A DNA stretch of 64,000 nucleotides, taken from contig CALMEE010000062.1 in NCBI GenBank assembly GCA_937862885.1, positions 1 through 64,000 of the forward strand, read 5' to 3'. Positions within the stretch are counted from its first letter, which is position 1, and every line of letters begins with the position of its first letter. Below are positions 18,101-27,627 of the stretch, one piece after another. The translations under genes were made by a program, and so were the position numbers. The notes under the pieces are model-generated. The model did no database searches. It was given only the letters and a program-made list of their open reading frames with translations, and had not been told where the DNA came from. The stretch comes from an uncultured Planctomycetaceae bacterium. GTDB lineage: Bacteria; Planctomycetota; Planctomycetia; Pirellulales; Pirellulaceae.

Positions 18101-19842
18101 TGAGAAGTCGAATGAACATGCCCGATTGTACCCCGCGTGATGAAATGAGACTAGCAATGGGGTTGCTTCCATTCGACCCGTCCATGCGATCAATTTTGGT
18201 AGATGCGATTGTCAGTCCAGAGTGCGACGCTGATCGACTTCGAATTATTGTCGACATGATTCATGACTGCCACTTGGCGGACAACATTGATTTGGTCGAT
18301 ACGTATCTTAGTTCATCCGTCGATCCGAGACTATATTTGAGAGTGGTTGGGGCCGATGTCTTATTGCGGCGGGGAAATGGAGATTGGTCTAAAGCAATCG
18401 ACTATGTGATTTCTGGTTTATCGAGTGAGCCGTTATCGACTGTCAATTCATGGGTTGAAATCCTAGAACCAGCTGGCGAGCAATTTGTGGCAAAGCTCGA
18501 GCAACGATTCGACGATATCGAAGATGTTAGTAAGGCATTGGCATTTGTCAAAGGCCTGTATCGATTTTTGCCTTTGGACCAGCGACTGAAGTTCTTCGCC
18601 AACAAACTTAAACATTCCGATCACATTCAGTTTAATGCGATCCTGTCGATTTTCGAGGAAAGCGAAATTCGACGTGAGTTTTTGGAACAGCTTTCAGCCG
18701 AGCACGAGGCATTGACGCCTAACACGCAGGAATTGAAGGCAATGAGCCAAGTCAATCTTGCGTTGGCCCAGTTGAGATTAGGCCTCGATAAGCCAATCTT
18801 GCAGCTCTATGCTGGTGATCTAAACCAACCACTGACATTACTAGCCATTAATGCATCGACACCCGAGCGAATCAATTGGTACGATTTAGTAAAAGTGTAC
18901 AGGGACAATGAGATTCAAACCGTTCCCTCAGTAAATCTGCGAAGATCCGTCTTGCAAGCCCTTACCTTCCATGTCGCAGAACATTTTGATACGTCATTGA
19001 CGGAATCATTAACAGGAATCGCTCGGTACCACGTGGAGTCCGATCCGGATGCGTGTTGCTTTTCAACTAGTGAATTATTGCTGCGGCGACTCGGAGAACG
19101 CAACATTACCGGCTGGCGTGAAGTGAGACGTCAGAAGACCATGGATGGCATCTTGGGCAACGTGTTGATTGATGCGGTTGGCGGTGCGTACGTGATCATA
19201 GAACATCGAGATCCCGAAAACGTGATCAAGCGATTTGCCATGGCTACAACTGAAGTGTCGGATGAAGAGATTGCCCGATTTCTTGCCGCAAATGGCATTC
19301 CCGCAGAATTCGATGCTTCAGATCTTCCCTTTCAGATTGTTGGATTTTCGGACTATGAGTTTATTTTTCAATACTGTAATTGGTTAACCAGAGAAAATGG
19401 AATGGCGACACACGAATACTGCTATCCCGAACTGGTAGAGCCTGAGCATTTGGCGTCCACGTATGCAGATTTGACACAGCCCGGTTACCGCCTCCCAACA
19501 TCTGAGGAATGGATTTTGGCGAATCGGTTGGATGGCCGGATCATTGATCTCTTCATCGATTCTCAAGCTTTGTACCTGAACTATGCTTGGCTTTTTGAAA
19601 GCGCTTTTGGCAATATTCGTCCGGTAGGCCAAAAACTACCCAATTCGCTGGGTATTTTCGATGGATATGGTAACGTTCAGGAAATGTGCGAAGTTGTATC
19701 GAGCGATAACCGTGGCTACCAAGATTTCGGTAGAACCGCGCGAGGATCATTAACTAGCTTAAGAGTTCCACGGGTACTCCACGACGTCGAAAGCGCTACG
19801 AAGAATTTGCAAGGAATCCGTATTATTCGCGGGCTGTTTTGA
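15172..19842 (+). CDS. Giant Ser/Thr kinase fused to nSTAND-type ATPase and FGE/sulfatase-modifying-factor-like domain
   Basis: The 1556-residue protein has a helical N-terminal region (about 20-165), a Hanks-type kinase domain (about 168-430; Lys196, HRDLKPGN with Asp288, DFG at 306-308, APEL), then a P-loop ATPase with GPSGSGKSS at 498-506 and a Walker B-like LIVIDQFEQ, the signature of nSTAND1-type signalling ATPases. A membrane helix follows at about 908-930, then an extracytoplasmic helical region, and a C-terminal domain (about 1340-1556) resembling formylglycine-generating-enzyme folds (GYRLPTSEEW, DGYGNVQEMCEV, final RIIRG). It probably senses an outside signal and phosphorylates inside, but substrate and signal are unknown. 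It stands alone, with long gaps on both sides. Confidence 0.9.
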   Translation: MQINEVQADSMHSDSGSDRFDNCIAELGGLAIPTFRLEFETDPQFRIENFLPTLETWLNNFPSDVRQDVKNLVVADLLFNEMELRFKAGQRFGTAEYELRFPAFASRIRLAISNLTRKYPDFIESHSIVALTRAQIDEDDGTGSENTFRHAGIGEHDRQIPQSLGPYVSIVPIKTGGFGAVCKAVDQRDQRVVALKFPRGGRLRRKSDLKTFVAEADKAMSLDHPGIVRTIAVEKADGLLAIVQEFIEGGDLKSTDNRPRSHREIVELIAMVADALDYAHRKGIYHRDLKPGNILVDVNGRPYIADFGLALDERDQLFSPSQRCGTTHYMAPELVAGLTRRVDGRSDIWSLGVIFYELLTNRKPFDGVTEEDVYDQIEHKDPRPPRQIDASIDRELQRICLKCLERQQRDRYSSADELADDLRHWMHRSLHVRQPSDQPKFVPKGLKSYTAEDAAFFLDLLPGPRDRYGLPDSIRFWKKRISNANDSESCVPIGVIFGPSGSGKSSYVKAGLMPQLPDDILSIYLEANQVDTETRLLRELRKRIPDIPANLSLPATMQGLALGQWLPAEKRKVLIVIDQFEQRLAMADDIAVSRLVKALRYCDGEVLQCLVLARDDFLMALSRFMDALEMDLKEGENAQAIDLFDRRHACKVLEKLGRAYDKLPTDPSGISEEQQRFLDVAIDQLIQDEHVICVHLTMFAEMFRHRPWTLLELDQVGGVSGTGEKFLEATFGANARDKRWKAQRENVQRVLETLLPAVGSDIRGAMKSEHELLAASGMEADPPRFREMMHGLDTQLKLITRTDPDLSRSAQSNEAHNGQRPTSTSSTSWFQLTHDYLVPSIRKWLENTLGMTRAGRARLRLRDIGNQVMAGQPVRVLPTLLEWLSWYWQVPHDCLTANERLVMATAKKRFFWQFTAVFAVLLLIMGAVMFVVNYNHRQQTVERVDNLIENLLHQDIQQVPQIVRQLQSLPAESEPRLRSRMNMPDCTPRDEMRLAMGLLPFDPSMRSILVDAIVSPECDADRLRIIVDMIHDCHLADNIDLVDTYLSSSVDPRLYLRVVGADVLLRRGNGDWSKAIDYVISGLSSEPLSTVNSWVEILEPAGEQFVAKLEQRFDDIEDVSKALAFVKGLYRFLPLDQRLKFFANKLKHSDHIQFNAILSIFEESEIRREFLEQLSAEHEALTPNTQELKAMSQVNLALAQLRLGLDKPILQLYAGDLNQPLTLLAINASTPERINWYDLVKVYRDNEIQTVPSVNLRRSVLQALTFHVAEHFDTSLTESLTGIARYHVESDPDACCFSTSELLLRRLGERNITGWREVRRQKTMDGILGNVLIDAVGGAYVIIEHRDPENVIKRFAMATTEVSDEEIARFLAANGIPAEFDASDLPFQIVGFSDYEFIFQYCNWLTRENGMATHEYCYPELVEPEHLASTYADLTQPGYRLPTSEEWILANRLDGRIIDLFIDSQALYLNYAWLFESAFGNIRPVGQKLPNSLGIFDGYGNVQEMCEVVSSDNRGYQDFGRTARGSLTSLRVPRVLHDVESATKNLQGIRIIRGLF

Positions 19843-20060
19843 GCGTACTTCAGTTGACAGGCGTAGGATATTTCTATTCGATGCTAACTCAACCAATGTG
19901 CACTGCTCGCCACCTCGAACTTAACGTCCAGCGGATTCCTCGACAAAAAGTCTGCCGAGCAAATCAGCGCTCGCGTGTTCAATACTCACGGACAAGCTTG
20001 AGTGTGTAGCTGCCCCTTCATCATGCCGAGCCCTCCAAAGACGATGGAAAAAATCAGCGG

Positions 20061-20945
20061 CTAATAAACTCGAATCACTTTTACAACGTAATGCTCAAAC
20101 GTATAGGTTGCCTCATTGCCATCGAGCACATGGTAGTGTAAAGCTGTAAGAGTCCCCCATGATCCATCGTCATAGTATTCGATTTCAGATTTCGAAACTT
20201 CACTTCCTGTCGCGCTACCAGTTTGAACTGTCGCGACCGGGGCGGCTTGTGACTTGTACTCAATAGTAAACTCCCATTCGCCATGACCTGCTGAACTTTT
20301 TAACCTGTACTTCCCAAAGTCATGGTTTGAATTTGGATCACGACCTGGAGGGAATTCAAACAAGAGTACGCCTCCATTCAGGATCAGAATAAATGTCCTT
20401 CGAACGAGCGCGGGGTTTTGTTTGCAAATTTCTGTCCCGCGTGTTCGATGAGTCCCAATATCTGGTATCGGACAATAACATCCTGGAATGCCACAGAGTT
20501 TCGTAATATCGTATAAATTAGCAGCGGGGTTATATACGAATTCACAACTTGTAGCGCTGCAGTCAGGCGGCAAACCAAATCGATGCATTTGTGACGGCTG
20601 GTGCCAAGGATACGATTCCTGTTGATAAGACCAGGGGGAGAATCGGTGATGATAAGCATGCTCCGGCGAATAATTGTTGTGCCCCCAAAAGCATGGATCA
20701 GAATATTTTCCGCAAGGAGCCGGCGTCCAATAAACACAACCTGGGTTTGGGGTACAGTGATAATAAGTTGGCGGGCAGTAATTTCTATGAACCTGATGCA
20801 CAGGCGGAAGGACGCGGTAGCAAGGTCCAATTCGTGGACCACAAAAACGGCCTCCAAACAATTGCGCTTGTGCCATCGCCGGGCTCATGGCGGCCGTCAA
20901 AAAAAATAGACAAAACAGGAGTATTGCGTACAGATTGTGTTTCAT
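20061..20945 (-). CDS. Cys-rich secreted protein of unknown function
   Basis: The 294-residue protein has a clear signal peptide (residues 1-25, cleavage after AMAQA). The first half of the mature part is rich in Cys, Pro, His and Tyr, with spaced Cys in patterns such as GPCYR, CPPTYYHC and CGKYSDPC, suggesting disulfides or metal binding. The second half, from about residue 165, looks like a beta-rich domain. No family was recognised. It is isolated, with about 215 bp to the preceding gene and more than 1 kb of gene-free DNA upstream. Confidence 0.8.
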   Translation of the reverse strand: MKHNLYAILLFCLFFLTAAMSPAMAQAQLFGGRFCGPRIGPCYRVLPPVHQVHRNYCPPTYYHCTPNPGCVYWTPAPCGKYSDPCFWGHNNYSPEHAYHHRFSPWSYQQESYPWHQPSQMHRFGLPPDCSATSCEFVYNPAANLYDITKLCGIPGCYCPIPDIGTHRTRGTEICKQNPALVRRTFILILNGGVLLFEFPPGRDPNSNHDFGKYRLKSSAGHGEWEFTIEYKSQAAPVATVQTGSATGSEVSKSEIEYYDDGSWGTLTALHYHVLDGNEATYTFEHYVVKVIRVY

Positions 20946-22032
20946 GAGTGGGCTCCCTAAATATAGTTTGCGTTGGTAAGTCAGGTTGATGTTGGCGTTG
21001 AGTTCAATCTACCCAAAGTGAATGTATCGACGCTTCCAAGGTTTCAACACATCGGCAGCGAAACGAAATTTGTGGCTAAGTCAACTCCTAGAAAGCGTGT
21101 TGCTATCTTGTTCGTCGTCTTTTTATCCTGCGTGAATGCCGAATCAAATTGACCAGCACGCGATCGCACGATATTTAGATCGAACTTGACTTAGCAGTAC
21201 GTACATTTCATTCTCTTCGATCCAAAACCGAAGGTCTTGAATCCCATTGTGTCAACCAGGGAGGATTCAGGAACCGCACTTATGGAAACAGTTCATTCCC
21301 GTAAGCCGTAAGCAAAATGTTTTTTTAAAATGCAAACGCAAAACTGTTCGCCTGGAGGAATCTGGCGACTCTTCGAATGGTTGGAAATGCCGAAGCGTAT
21401 GATTTTCGCACTATGCTAATTGCAAATCGCTGCGATGTAAATCAGGGAATACGGAAATATTTCTGATTGGACAGTCGGTCAAAATTGCTTGGTCGAAACC
21501 GAAGTTTTCAATCTCAGCGAATCGGGCACAGAAACACGAGATTTGTGGCGGAATGTAAGCACTCACAAATTCGCGCCATACCGGTTCTCGTGAACAAAAT
21601 GTCGGGAATTTAGCCAAGTGCGGGTCATCTATGCCCTGCTAGACCTCAAGCCTCGTGATGCTCTGGCCAAAATCGGGAGGCAGCGAACCCGATTTCGGAC
21701 AACTGTCAAGTTGAAAACGGACCGGCCATTTACCGAGCTTAACCGCGAGTTCGAGATAATATGACTGGGAACTCAAATCTTGGTCAGGCATGTAACCGAT
21801 AACTACCCCGAAAGAAAATTGGAGTCAGCAATCGGTTAGCTCACATTGTAGGCACGCGGATTTGCGTTTTGTATCACTACAGTCCACTCAACAACACGAA
21901 ACTGGCTGAAAACAATCATCGTAAATCAATGAAGAACCAGCCGAGGACTCAAGATTGTGGTTCAGATCGTGAGACCAAGTGAAGAACTCTACATTTATTT
22001 GAATTCAACCGGTCGGTCGTCAAGCCGTGAAA
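20946..22032. other. Gene-free stretch, about 1.1 kb
   Basis: Open frames in this stretch are short and give peptides without signal sequence, domain or ribosome site. No repeats, tRNA or convincing hairpin was seen. It should contain the promoter for the Cys-rich secreted protein and any terminator for the repeat-rich protein gene. Confidence 0.5.
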
Positions 22033-24303
22033 TTACTTCACTCGTTCGAATTTGAGCCCGGGATCAGATTTAGGTGATCCAGCAATCTTAAAGATCCAAG
22101 CATTGGCGCCTTCGGAGACGACGAGCCCTGCCAGAGTTCCCTGGTTCAGCGTAATCAACTCGATTCCACCGCTGTCTGCCGACAGGGTTCCACTTAATTC
22201 CAACGGCTCTTGAATAGGGTCGTTGGCTTTCCAAATGAATTGAGCCTGTTCGTTAATCGACAATGTTATCGTAGCATTTTCCGATTTCGCTTGCCATTCA
22301 CCAACTAGATCCGTTTGCAAGGAAACATCGTCATCACCGACCGGCAATTGAAGTTCCTCGTAATCGTCTGTCGACGCTGCTGGAGGATCCAACGCATCGA
22401 GCATACGTCGCGCAGTCAAATCTTTTGGCTCACTTTGCACAACGACGCGGAGTGCATCAATGGCCTGTTGTTTTGAGTCATGGACTAAGTAGTGATAGGC
22501 CAATACAAAATGCGCTGCCGCATTATCTGGATTGGCTCTGACATAAGTTTCGAGTTTACGTAGTTGAGCGGTATAATCGGAGAGTCGACCGTACAAACTA
22601 CTCATTGTCGTCCAGTCCATCCCGGGCGCAGACAATAGCAAAGAATTGAGCGAAGCCGCCGCCGCCTCGTAGTTCCCTACGGCAAAAAGTGTGAGAGCAA
22701 GTAACTCATGCACCACAGGATCTTGGGGGAGCGCTGACAATGCAACATTGAAGACGGACAACGCTTGAACATACTCGCCTCGCTTAAACTTGGCCAAACC
22801 ATCATCGAATGCATTTAATGCTAGTTGTTGAGCGGATTCGGCGGGCGACTGGTGCGGGTTGCCTTGACTATCAACGCTTACATGATTGTTTATCACGACC
22901 GGTTGCGAATAGTCATAGGAGATCGTTCGAGTGACAAGGGGCGAAGCGTAATAAGGGTTGTAATAGGTGTAGCCCCATGTCCGCGTCCAGCTGTTCAATC
23001 CCCAGCCGACAGTGTACCATGTCACCGGTGTGTACCAGCTGCTGTTCCAATAGCCATGCCAACATCCATTGTACCAATGGTAATGGCGGTGGATGCAATT
23101 GTAGTGCCAATGTTGTGTCCACGTACTTCCTCCCAATCCCCAGGATGGTCGCGAAAAACCTGGGTCAAAATCCCAACTCGGGCGATTAACGTATTGGTTA
23201 AAAATCGTGTTATTAATATTGAGTTGTCCAATATTTATATTGCTCTGATTATTGCCGATCTGACCAATATTGATGTTTGGCCGAGAGCCACCAATAATCG
23301 GTCGACCGTGATCGATATGTCCACCGCCATGTCCAGGACGTGATGGAAACCCAGGGCTTGGACGTTGAATTATTTCAGGAAGCGGTTGAGGGCGATTCAC
23401 GTTAGGACGATTCGGCGGTATTGGACGCGTTACATCGCCGGGACGAGTTGATGGCCGTTCAGGAATTGGACGAATCGGAGTGTTCGGTCTCGTTGTATCT
23501 CCCGGCAGCGGAGAGGGACGGGTCAAGTCTCCTGGACGTGTGATCGGGCGAGTCAGATCGCCAGGAAGCGTTGTCGGTCGCTCGATGCCTTCAGGCAATC
23601 GGTTGGGCGGAATCTTTCCAATCGACGGTAGATTTGGAGATCCCGGGCGCGTCAAACTTCCCGGAGGCAGACTCGGTCGTTCCACTGGGAGCGTTGGCTT
23701 TGTGCCAACCCCGCCTAATCCTGGACGACTGCCTCCCAGATGCGGCAAATTTGTTCCCGGTGCTGGACGTTGTAAAGATGGCGTTTGCAAATCCGGTCTT
23801 TGGCCACCAGGCCGTTGCACATCGGGGCGCTGCACATTCGGCAACTGCACGTTTGGCATTTGAATGTTTGGAACCTGCACATTTGGTCTTTGCACGTTGG
23901 GTCTTTGCACGTTCGGCCTTTGCACGTTTGGTTGTTGTACATTAGGGCGTTGCAGATTAGGAGTCTGTGTATTTGGCTGTTGCAAATTCGGACGTTGCGT
24001 AGTTGGTCGCGTAACCGAATTGCCCAATGTCGGTCGAGTAGTACGATTGGCGTTTGTTGTAGGCAAATTGGGGCGAGTCAAATTACTGGAGAGATTGGCT
24101 GAATTTGGCCGGTTTGCACTTTGATTCACGCCGTTACCGCCAACGCGTGCAATTGATGGCCGCGGACCACCAGTGTTACGCCGATCGGTTTGCTGCCCGT
24201 AAGCCGACGAGACGATCGCTAAGCAGGCCACCGCGATTAGTAGTTGCAACGAGCAAATTCTTCCTTTGGCCAGGAACATTGTTAAGAAGATAAACGGATT
24301 CAC
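22033..24303 (-). CDS. Secreted Pro/Asn-rich repeat protein with C-terminal TPRs
   Basis: The 756-residue protein starts with GTG preceded by AAAGGA at 7 bases; a signal peptide ends near SSAYGQQ (about residue 36). A disordered Pro/Asn/Arg-rich region follows (about 40-340), with two repeat families: about thirteen copies of a pentapeptide like PNVQR, then copies of RPGDLTRP. A block rich in Trp, Tyr and His (about 365-470) comes next. The C-terminal half has tetratricopeptide-like repeats (about 500-640) and a beta-rich end domain. The repeats may span or bind the cell wall or surface; that is inference. Similar repeat-plus-TPR secreted proteins are common in planctomycetes. Confidence 0.85.
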   Translation of the reverse strand: MNPFIFLTMFLAKGRICSLQLLIAVACLAIVSSAYGQQTDRRNTGGPRPSIARVGGNGVNQSANRPNSANLSSNLTRPNLPTTNANRTTRPTLGNSVTRPTTQRPNLQQPNTQTPNLQRPNVQQPNVQRPNVQRPNVQRPNVQVPNIQMPNVQLPNVQRPDVQRPGGQRPDLQTPSLQRPAPGTNLPHLGGSRPGLGGVGTKPTLPVERPSLPPGSLTRPGSPNLPSIGKIPPNRLPEGIERPTTLPGDLTRPITRPGDLTRPSPLPGDTTRPNTPIRPIPERPSTRPGDVTRPIPPNRPNVNRPQPLPEIIQRPSPGFPSRPGHGGGHIDHGRPIIGGSRPNINIGQIGNNQSNINIGQLNINNTIFNQYVNRPSWDFDPGFSRPSWGLGGSTWTQHWHYNCIHRHYHWYNGCWHGYWNSSWYTPVTWYTVGWGLNSWTRTWGYTYYNPYYASPLVTRTISYDYSQPVVINNHVSVDSQGNPHQSPAESAQQLALNAFDDGLAKFKRGEYVQALSVFNVALSALPQDPVVHELLALTLFAVGNYEAAAASLNSLLLSAPGMDWTTMSSLYGRLSDYTAQLRKLETYVRANPDNAAAHFVLAYHYLVHDSKQQAIDALRVVVQSEPKDLTARRMLDALDPPAASTDDYEELQLPVGDDDVSLQTDLVGEWQAKSENATITLSINEQAQFIWKANDPIQEPLELSGTLSADSGGIELITLNQGTLAGLVVSEGANAWIFKIAGSPKSDPGLKFERVK
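23430..23590. repeat. PGDxTRP-coding imperfect repeats
   Basis: On the coding strand, several degenerate copies encode PGD[LTV]TRP units separated by short Pro/Arg linkers. They lie inside the repeat-rich secreted protein gene. Confidence 0.7.
23763..24010. repeat. 15-bp tandem repeat coding for PNVQR-like pentapeptides
   Basis: The unit on the plus strand resembles TTGCACGTTNGGNCT. About thirteen near-identical 15-bp copies give a run of pentapeptides varying mainly at the third and fifth residue. High DNA similarity among copies suggests recent expansion by slippage or recombination. Confidence 0.8.
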
Positions 24304-24478
24304 TGTCGATTCCTTTGTTTTGATCTTACGAACGGCATGGTCATCATCGTGTAACTTCGCGATACGACGCTCAAACGTCTCTGGACAACGTGGAAGTAGT
24401 TAGCCGGAAAGTTGGCAATATAAAGCTGATGAATGTAAAACTTCTAGTAAACGCTCGGTTAAGGGTCGGTGTATTCAA

Positions 24479-25393
24479 CTAGCGATTATAGTTCGGTGGG
24501 CGTCTGACAACGGCAATCTCATAATCGTCTTCAAGATCGTGCCCTACTAAGCGACTTGTTCCGGAAAGAGTGAAGCGATCGTTTTCAACGGCAGAGATTG
24601 TCAATACTGCCGAACCCGTTTGCCCGTCCGGCAAAACCGCTGAGGAGCGCAACACCCAGCGCCCGTCAACTTCTGCCCAGGTCGCTTCAGAAACCCCGCC
24701 GTCAGAATCGAATAGCCACGAACGAGGTCTCAACAAAATTGGGTCCCAGCCGATGCGATGTGAACTCGTGCCAACTTTGACTCCCTCCTGAGTGACAACG
24801 AATTCCCCTAAGATAAAATTCTGGTCCTCTGACCATTGATAGCTAATGGATACGCGCGCGTCGCTTCCTTCATTCACCCATTCACCGACCAACCAACCAA
24901 GCAACGGCTGCAACAACTCACCGGGAGTCGCGTGGTGCTGCTCGATAACATCACGGAGCGACGCAATCTTCCAAGATTCGCCCGAACGTACAAGGATCGC
25001 AGTGTAACGCACATTAGCGGATTCGCCTTCCGCATTTGTCATAGTGCGAATACCATCGGCAATCATTATGCCACTCACTACCCGCGATGCAGTTGGCTCT
25101 ATTGAGGCCTTCGTTCCAGGAAATGCTTCAAAGAATTCTGACAGCAATTGTTTTATCTCTGTCCGGCCCTGATAAATCGTGCCGTCCTCGATGATGAGTT
25201 CTCCATCTTCGACGAACAGTTCGGCAACCGCATCGGCCTGCCCGTCATTGAACGCGGAGATAAACGCTTTCGTGATTCCTTCAAATGCTGAGTCGATCGA
25301 TTCATCGCCGGGCGTTTGAGCTGCACAAAAAACGATGAATGCACTTTGAAAAGTGAGGGCGACGGTAAAGATAAAGAGCTTATAGCGAATCAT
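24479..25393 (-). CDS. Secreted SnoaL-like (SgcJ/EcaC-type) protein
   Basis: I start at the ATG giving MIRYKLFIFTVAL, because it yields a standard signal peptide ending near CAAQ; an in-frame upstream ATG would add 36 residues without obvious function. The mature protein (about 280 residues) has an N-terminal SnoaL/NTF2-like cone fold (about 25-155: FISAFNDGQADAVAELF, then a VRSGESWKIASLRD strand) and a C-terminal beta-rich domain of about 130 residues. SgcJ/EcaC-type proteins are usually named oxidoreductases but lack a proven general function. No operon partner is seen. Confidence 0.78.
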   Translation of the reverse strand: MIRYKLFIFTVALTFQSAFIVFCAAQTPGDESIDSAFEGITKAFISAFNDGQADAVAELFVEDGELIIEDGTIYQGRTEIKQLLSEFFEAFPGTKASIEPTASRVVSGIMIADGIRTMTNAEGESANVRYTAILVRSGESWKIASLRDVIEQHHATPGELLQPLLGWLVGEWVNEGSDARVSISYQWSEDQNFILGEFVVTQEGVKVGTSSHRIGWDPILLRPRSWLFDSDGGVSEATWAEVDGRWVLRSSAVLPDGQTGSAVLTISAVENDRFTLSGTSRLVGHDLEDDYEIAVVRRPPNYNR

Positions 25394-26238
25394 CGGCAAA
25401 TTCCAAAATTCCCCAAGTTGTAACATAACAAACCAATTGTTAGACGACAGTATCAACAACACAGCTTTCGACCATGGACGAGTTTGTTCCAACTCAAACA
25501 ACCGTGCCGTTTCACCAAAATAGAATCACTTGCTAACAAAATTCAATGCTTCGCGTGTCCGCTTAGCCAAAATAAATTCGATGACAATGGTTGAGCGACG
25601 AGACACAATCCTCCAATTTGTAATACTGAGTTCGAGCTGAAAGAAAGACGGACATCCAATCAAACGCACTTCAACGTCAAACCAAAAGCGTTATTCGCCA
25701 GTTTTCGGGTATTCAACGCATTCAATTGTCAAACGACGGACTGAGAACCAGTGGCGATAATTGTAAGTTGCTTTCGTTTCGGAATCCAAAGTCAAATGAA
25801 AATGGTATTTTTGAGGCAAGGCATGCAATTTGGCGGATTGTCAGTCGAACAACGTCCATGACCTGAGGCTTACCTAATACGGCAACCTACCAGCCATCAT
25901 GAGGACGACAAACAGAAATGCTACAAATCGATTCGCACACGCGAATCCTGTAATGCATTTCGCGCCGTTTGCGCTCTTAATTGTCTCAATTCGGACCTCG
26001 TCTGCAAGCAGATAGTTGTGCCGATTCCCAAAATTCACAATTTTTGCGCTGCGAAAACGTTCATTCCGCAATGTGCTGAGATTTCAATTCGTTTGTCTGA
26101 CGCAAGATTGTAGCTGGATCAGACGACTCGATGGTTGTGCCGGCGCGGCAGCGATCGCTAAGTGGGGCAGAACAAGATTCACGGTAGGATTTGTATCGGC
26201 AAGCACCTGGTCGACCCGCAAGAATTGCCAGCGCTGCG
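25394..26238. other. Gene-free stretch, about 840 bp
   Basis: Only short open frames without signal sequences, domains or ribosome sites occur. No RNA gene or repeat was recognised. Confidence 0.45.
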
Positions 26239-27297
26239 TTATTCGGATTTCAGTGATGCCATGTCGACTGAAAATCGGTACTTAACATCGGATTTCAGCA
26301 TTCGGTCGTACGCTTCATTGATTTTTTGAATCGGAATCACTTCGACATCCGCCGTGATGCCATGCTCGCCGCAGAAGTTCAGCATCTCCTGTGTCTCAGC
26401 AATTCCGCCGATGGCCGAACCCGAAAGGCTGCGCCGTCCGAAAATCAAGCCGAAAGCTGCCACGGGGAGTGGCTTTTCGGGTGCTCCGACCAAAGTCAGG
26501 TTGCCGTCTCTGCCTAATAATTGAACATACGTGTTGATATCATGGTTGGCGGAAACTGTGTCCAAGATAAAGTCAAAGCTGGCTATATGGGCTGCCATTT
26601 CATGGCTGTTTTGCGAATTGACAACCTCATTCGCCCCCAATCGCAAGGCATCGTCGATTTTATGCTTGGAAGTTGTGAAAACAACAACATGCGCTTCCAT
26701 CGCAGCAGCAAACTTTACTCCCATGTGCCCTAATCCACCCAACCCAACAATACCGACCTTTTTGCCGCGAGAGACACCCCAATGCCGCAGCGGTGAATAA
26801 GTTGTGATGCCTGCACATAGCAATGGTGCTGCTCCAGCATGATCGAGATTGCTCGGTACCGTCAGCACAAAATCTTGATCCACGACGATGCTGTCCGAAT
26901 AGCCGCCGTACGTCATGCCACCTAAGTGCTTGTCAGGGGAATTGTACGTAAGAATCATGCCAGGGCAGAATTGTTCCAATCCAACTTGACACTGTGGACA
27001 TAAACGATCGGAGTCAACCATGCATCCCACACCGACTGTGTCGCCCTCCTTGAATCGTGAAACAGCGGAACCAACTTTCGTCACCCGGCCGATTATTTCA
27101 TGCCCTGGAACAATGGGGTAGACGGTCGGCATAACAGAATGCCATTCATCTCGGGCCATGTGCAAATCTGAATGACACACTCCGCAAAACAGGATCTCAA
27201 TTTGCACATCATTTTCAGTCGGAATGCGCCTGGAAATTACGTCTGCGGCCAAGGGTGATGATGCACTTTTTGCAGAAAACGCTTTACAATTGAACAT
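26239..27297 (-). CDS. Zinc-dependent alcohol dehydrogenase (YahK/cinnamyl-alcohol type)
   Basis: The 352-residue medium-chain dehydrogenase has a catalytic zinc site (Cys41 in GVCHSD, His66-Glu67 in GHE and a later Cys) and a structural zinc site with four Cys at about 92, 100, 103 and 111. The Rossmann motif is GLGGLGHMG. The MFNCKAFSAKSA start and the sequence around the Cys residues resemble NADPH-dependent aldehyde reductases of the YahK type, which reduce many aldehydes. No pathway neighbour is visible, so the physiological substrate is open. Confidence 0.93.
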   Translation of the reverse strand: MFNCKAFSAKSASSPLAADVISRRIPTENDVQIEILFCGVCHSDLHMARDEWHSVMPTVYPIVPGHEIIGRVTKVGSAVSRFKEGDTVGVGCMVDSDRLCPQCQVGLEQFCPGMILTYNSPDKHLGGMTYGGYSDSIVVDQDFVLTVPSNLDHAGAAPLLCAGITTYSPLRHWGVSRGKKVGIVGLGGLGHMGVKFAAAMEAHVVVFTTSKHKIDDALRLGANEVVNSQNSHEMAAHIASFDFILDTVSANHDINTYVQLLGRDGNLTLVGAPEKPLPVAAFGLIFGRRSLSGSAIGGIAETQEMLNFCGEHGITADVEVIPIQKINEAYDRMLKSDVKYRFSVDMASLKSE

Positions 27298-27627
27298 CGA
27301 TCAATCTCCCTTCATCGAAATGCCATGAAATTCGTCGCCGCCGGCCAAGTCTTGTAGAACGCGATTCATTTTAACTTATCAGTTTTCATTGAATAGCTCA
27401 CCACTTATTTCGCGCCAAATGAACCAAACGGAGGATATTGGCCGATTGCCGTTCTCAGTGTCGACACCGTTGGACAACGAGAATTAATCTCTGAGATTTT
27501 CGACCTGAGGAAATCCTTAAATGAGTTCGAGACGTGGCCTGGAACGTGACCAGGAATGGGCAAAATGAAATCGCTTGAATCGGCACCAAAAACTAATGCT
27601 CGATGCAATGAAGTTCAGCAACTGCGC
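27298..27627. other. Short gene-free stretch
   Basis: Holds no supported gene. It lies between two minus-strand genes, so it probably contains the promoter of the dehydrogenase gene; no clear motif was found. Confidence 0.4.

Noticed and set aside
25874-26285. Overlapping open frames on both strands before the alcohol dehydrogenase gene
   Set aside because: Short and compositionally random; one overlaps the real dehydrogenase gene end.
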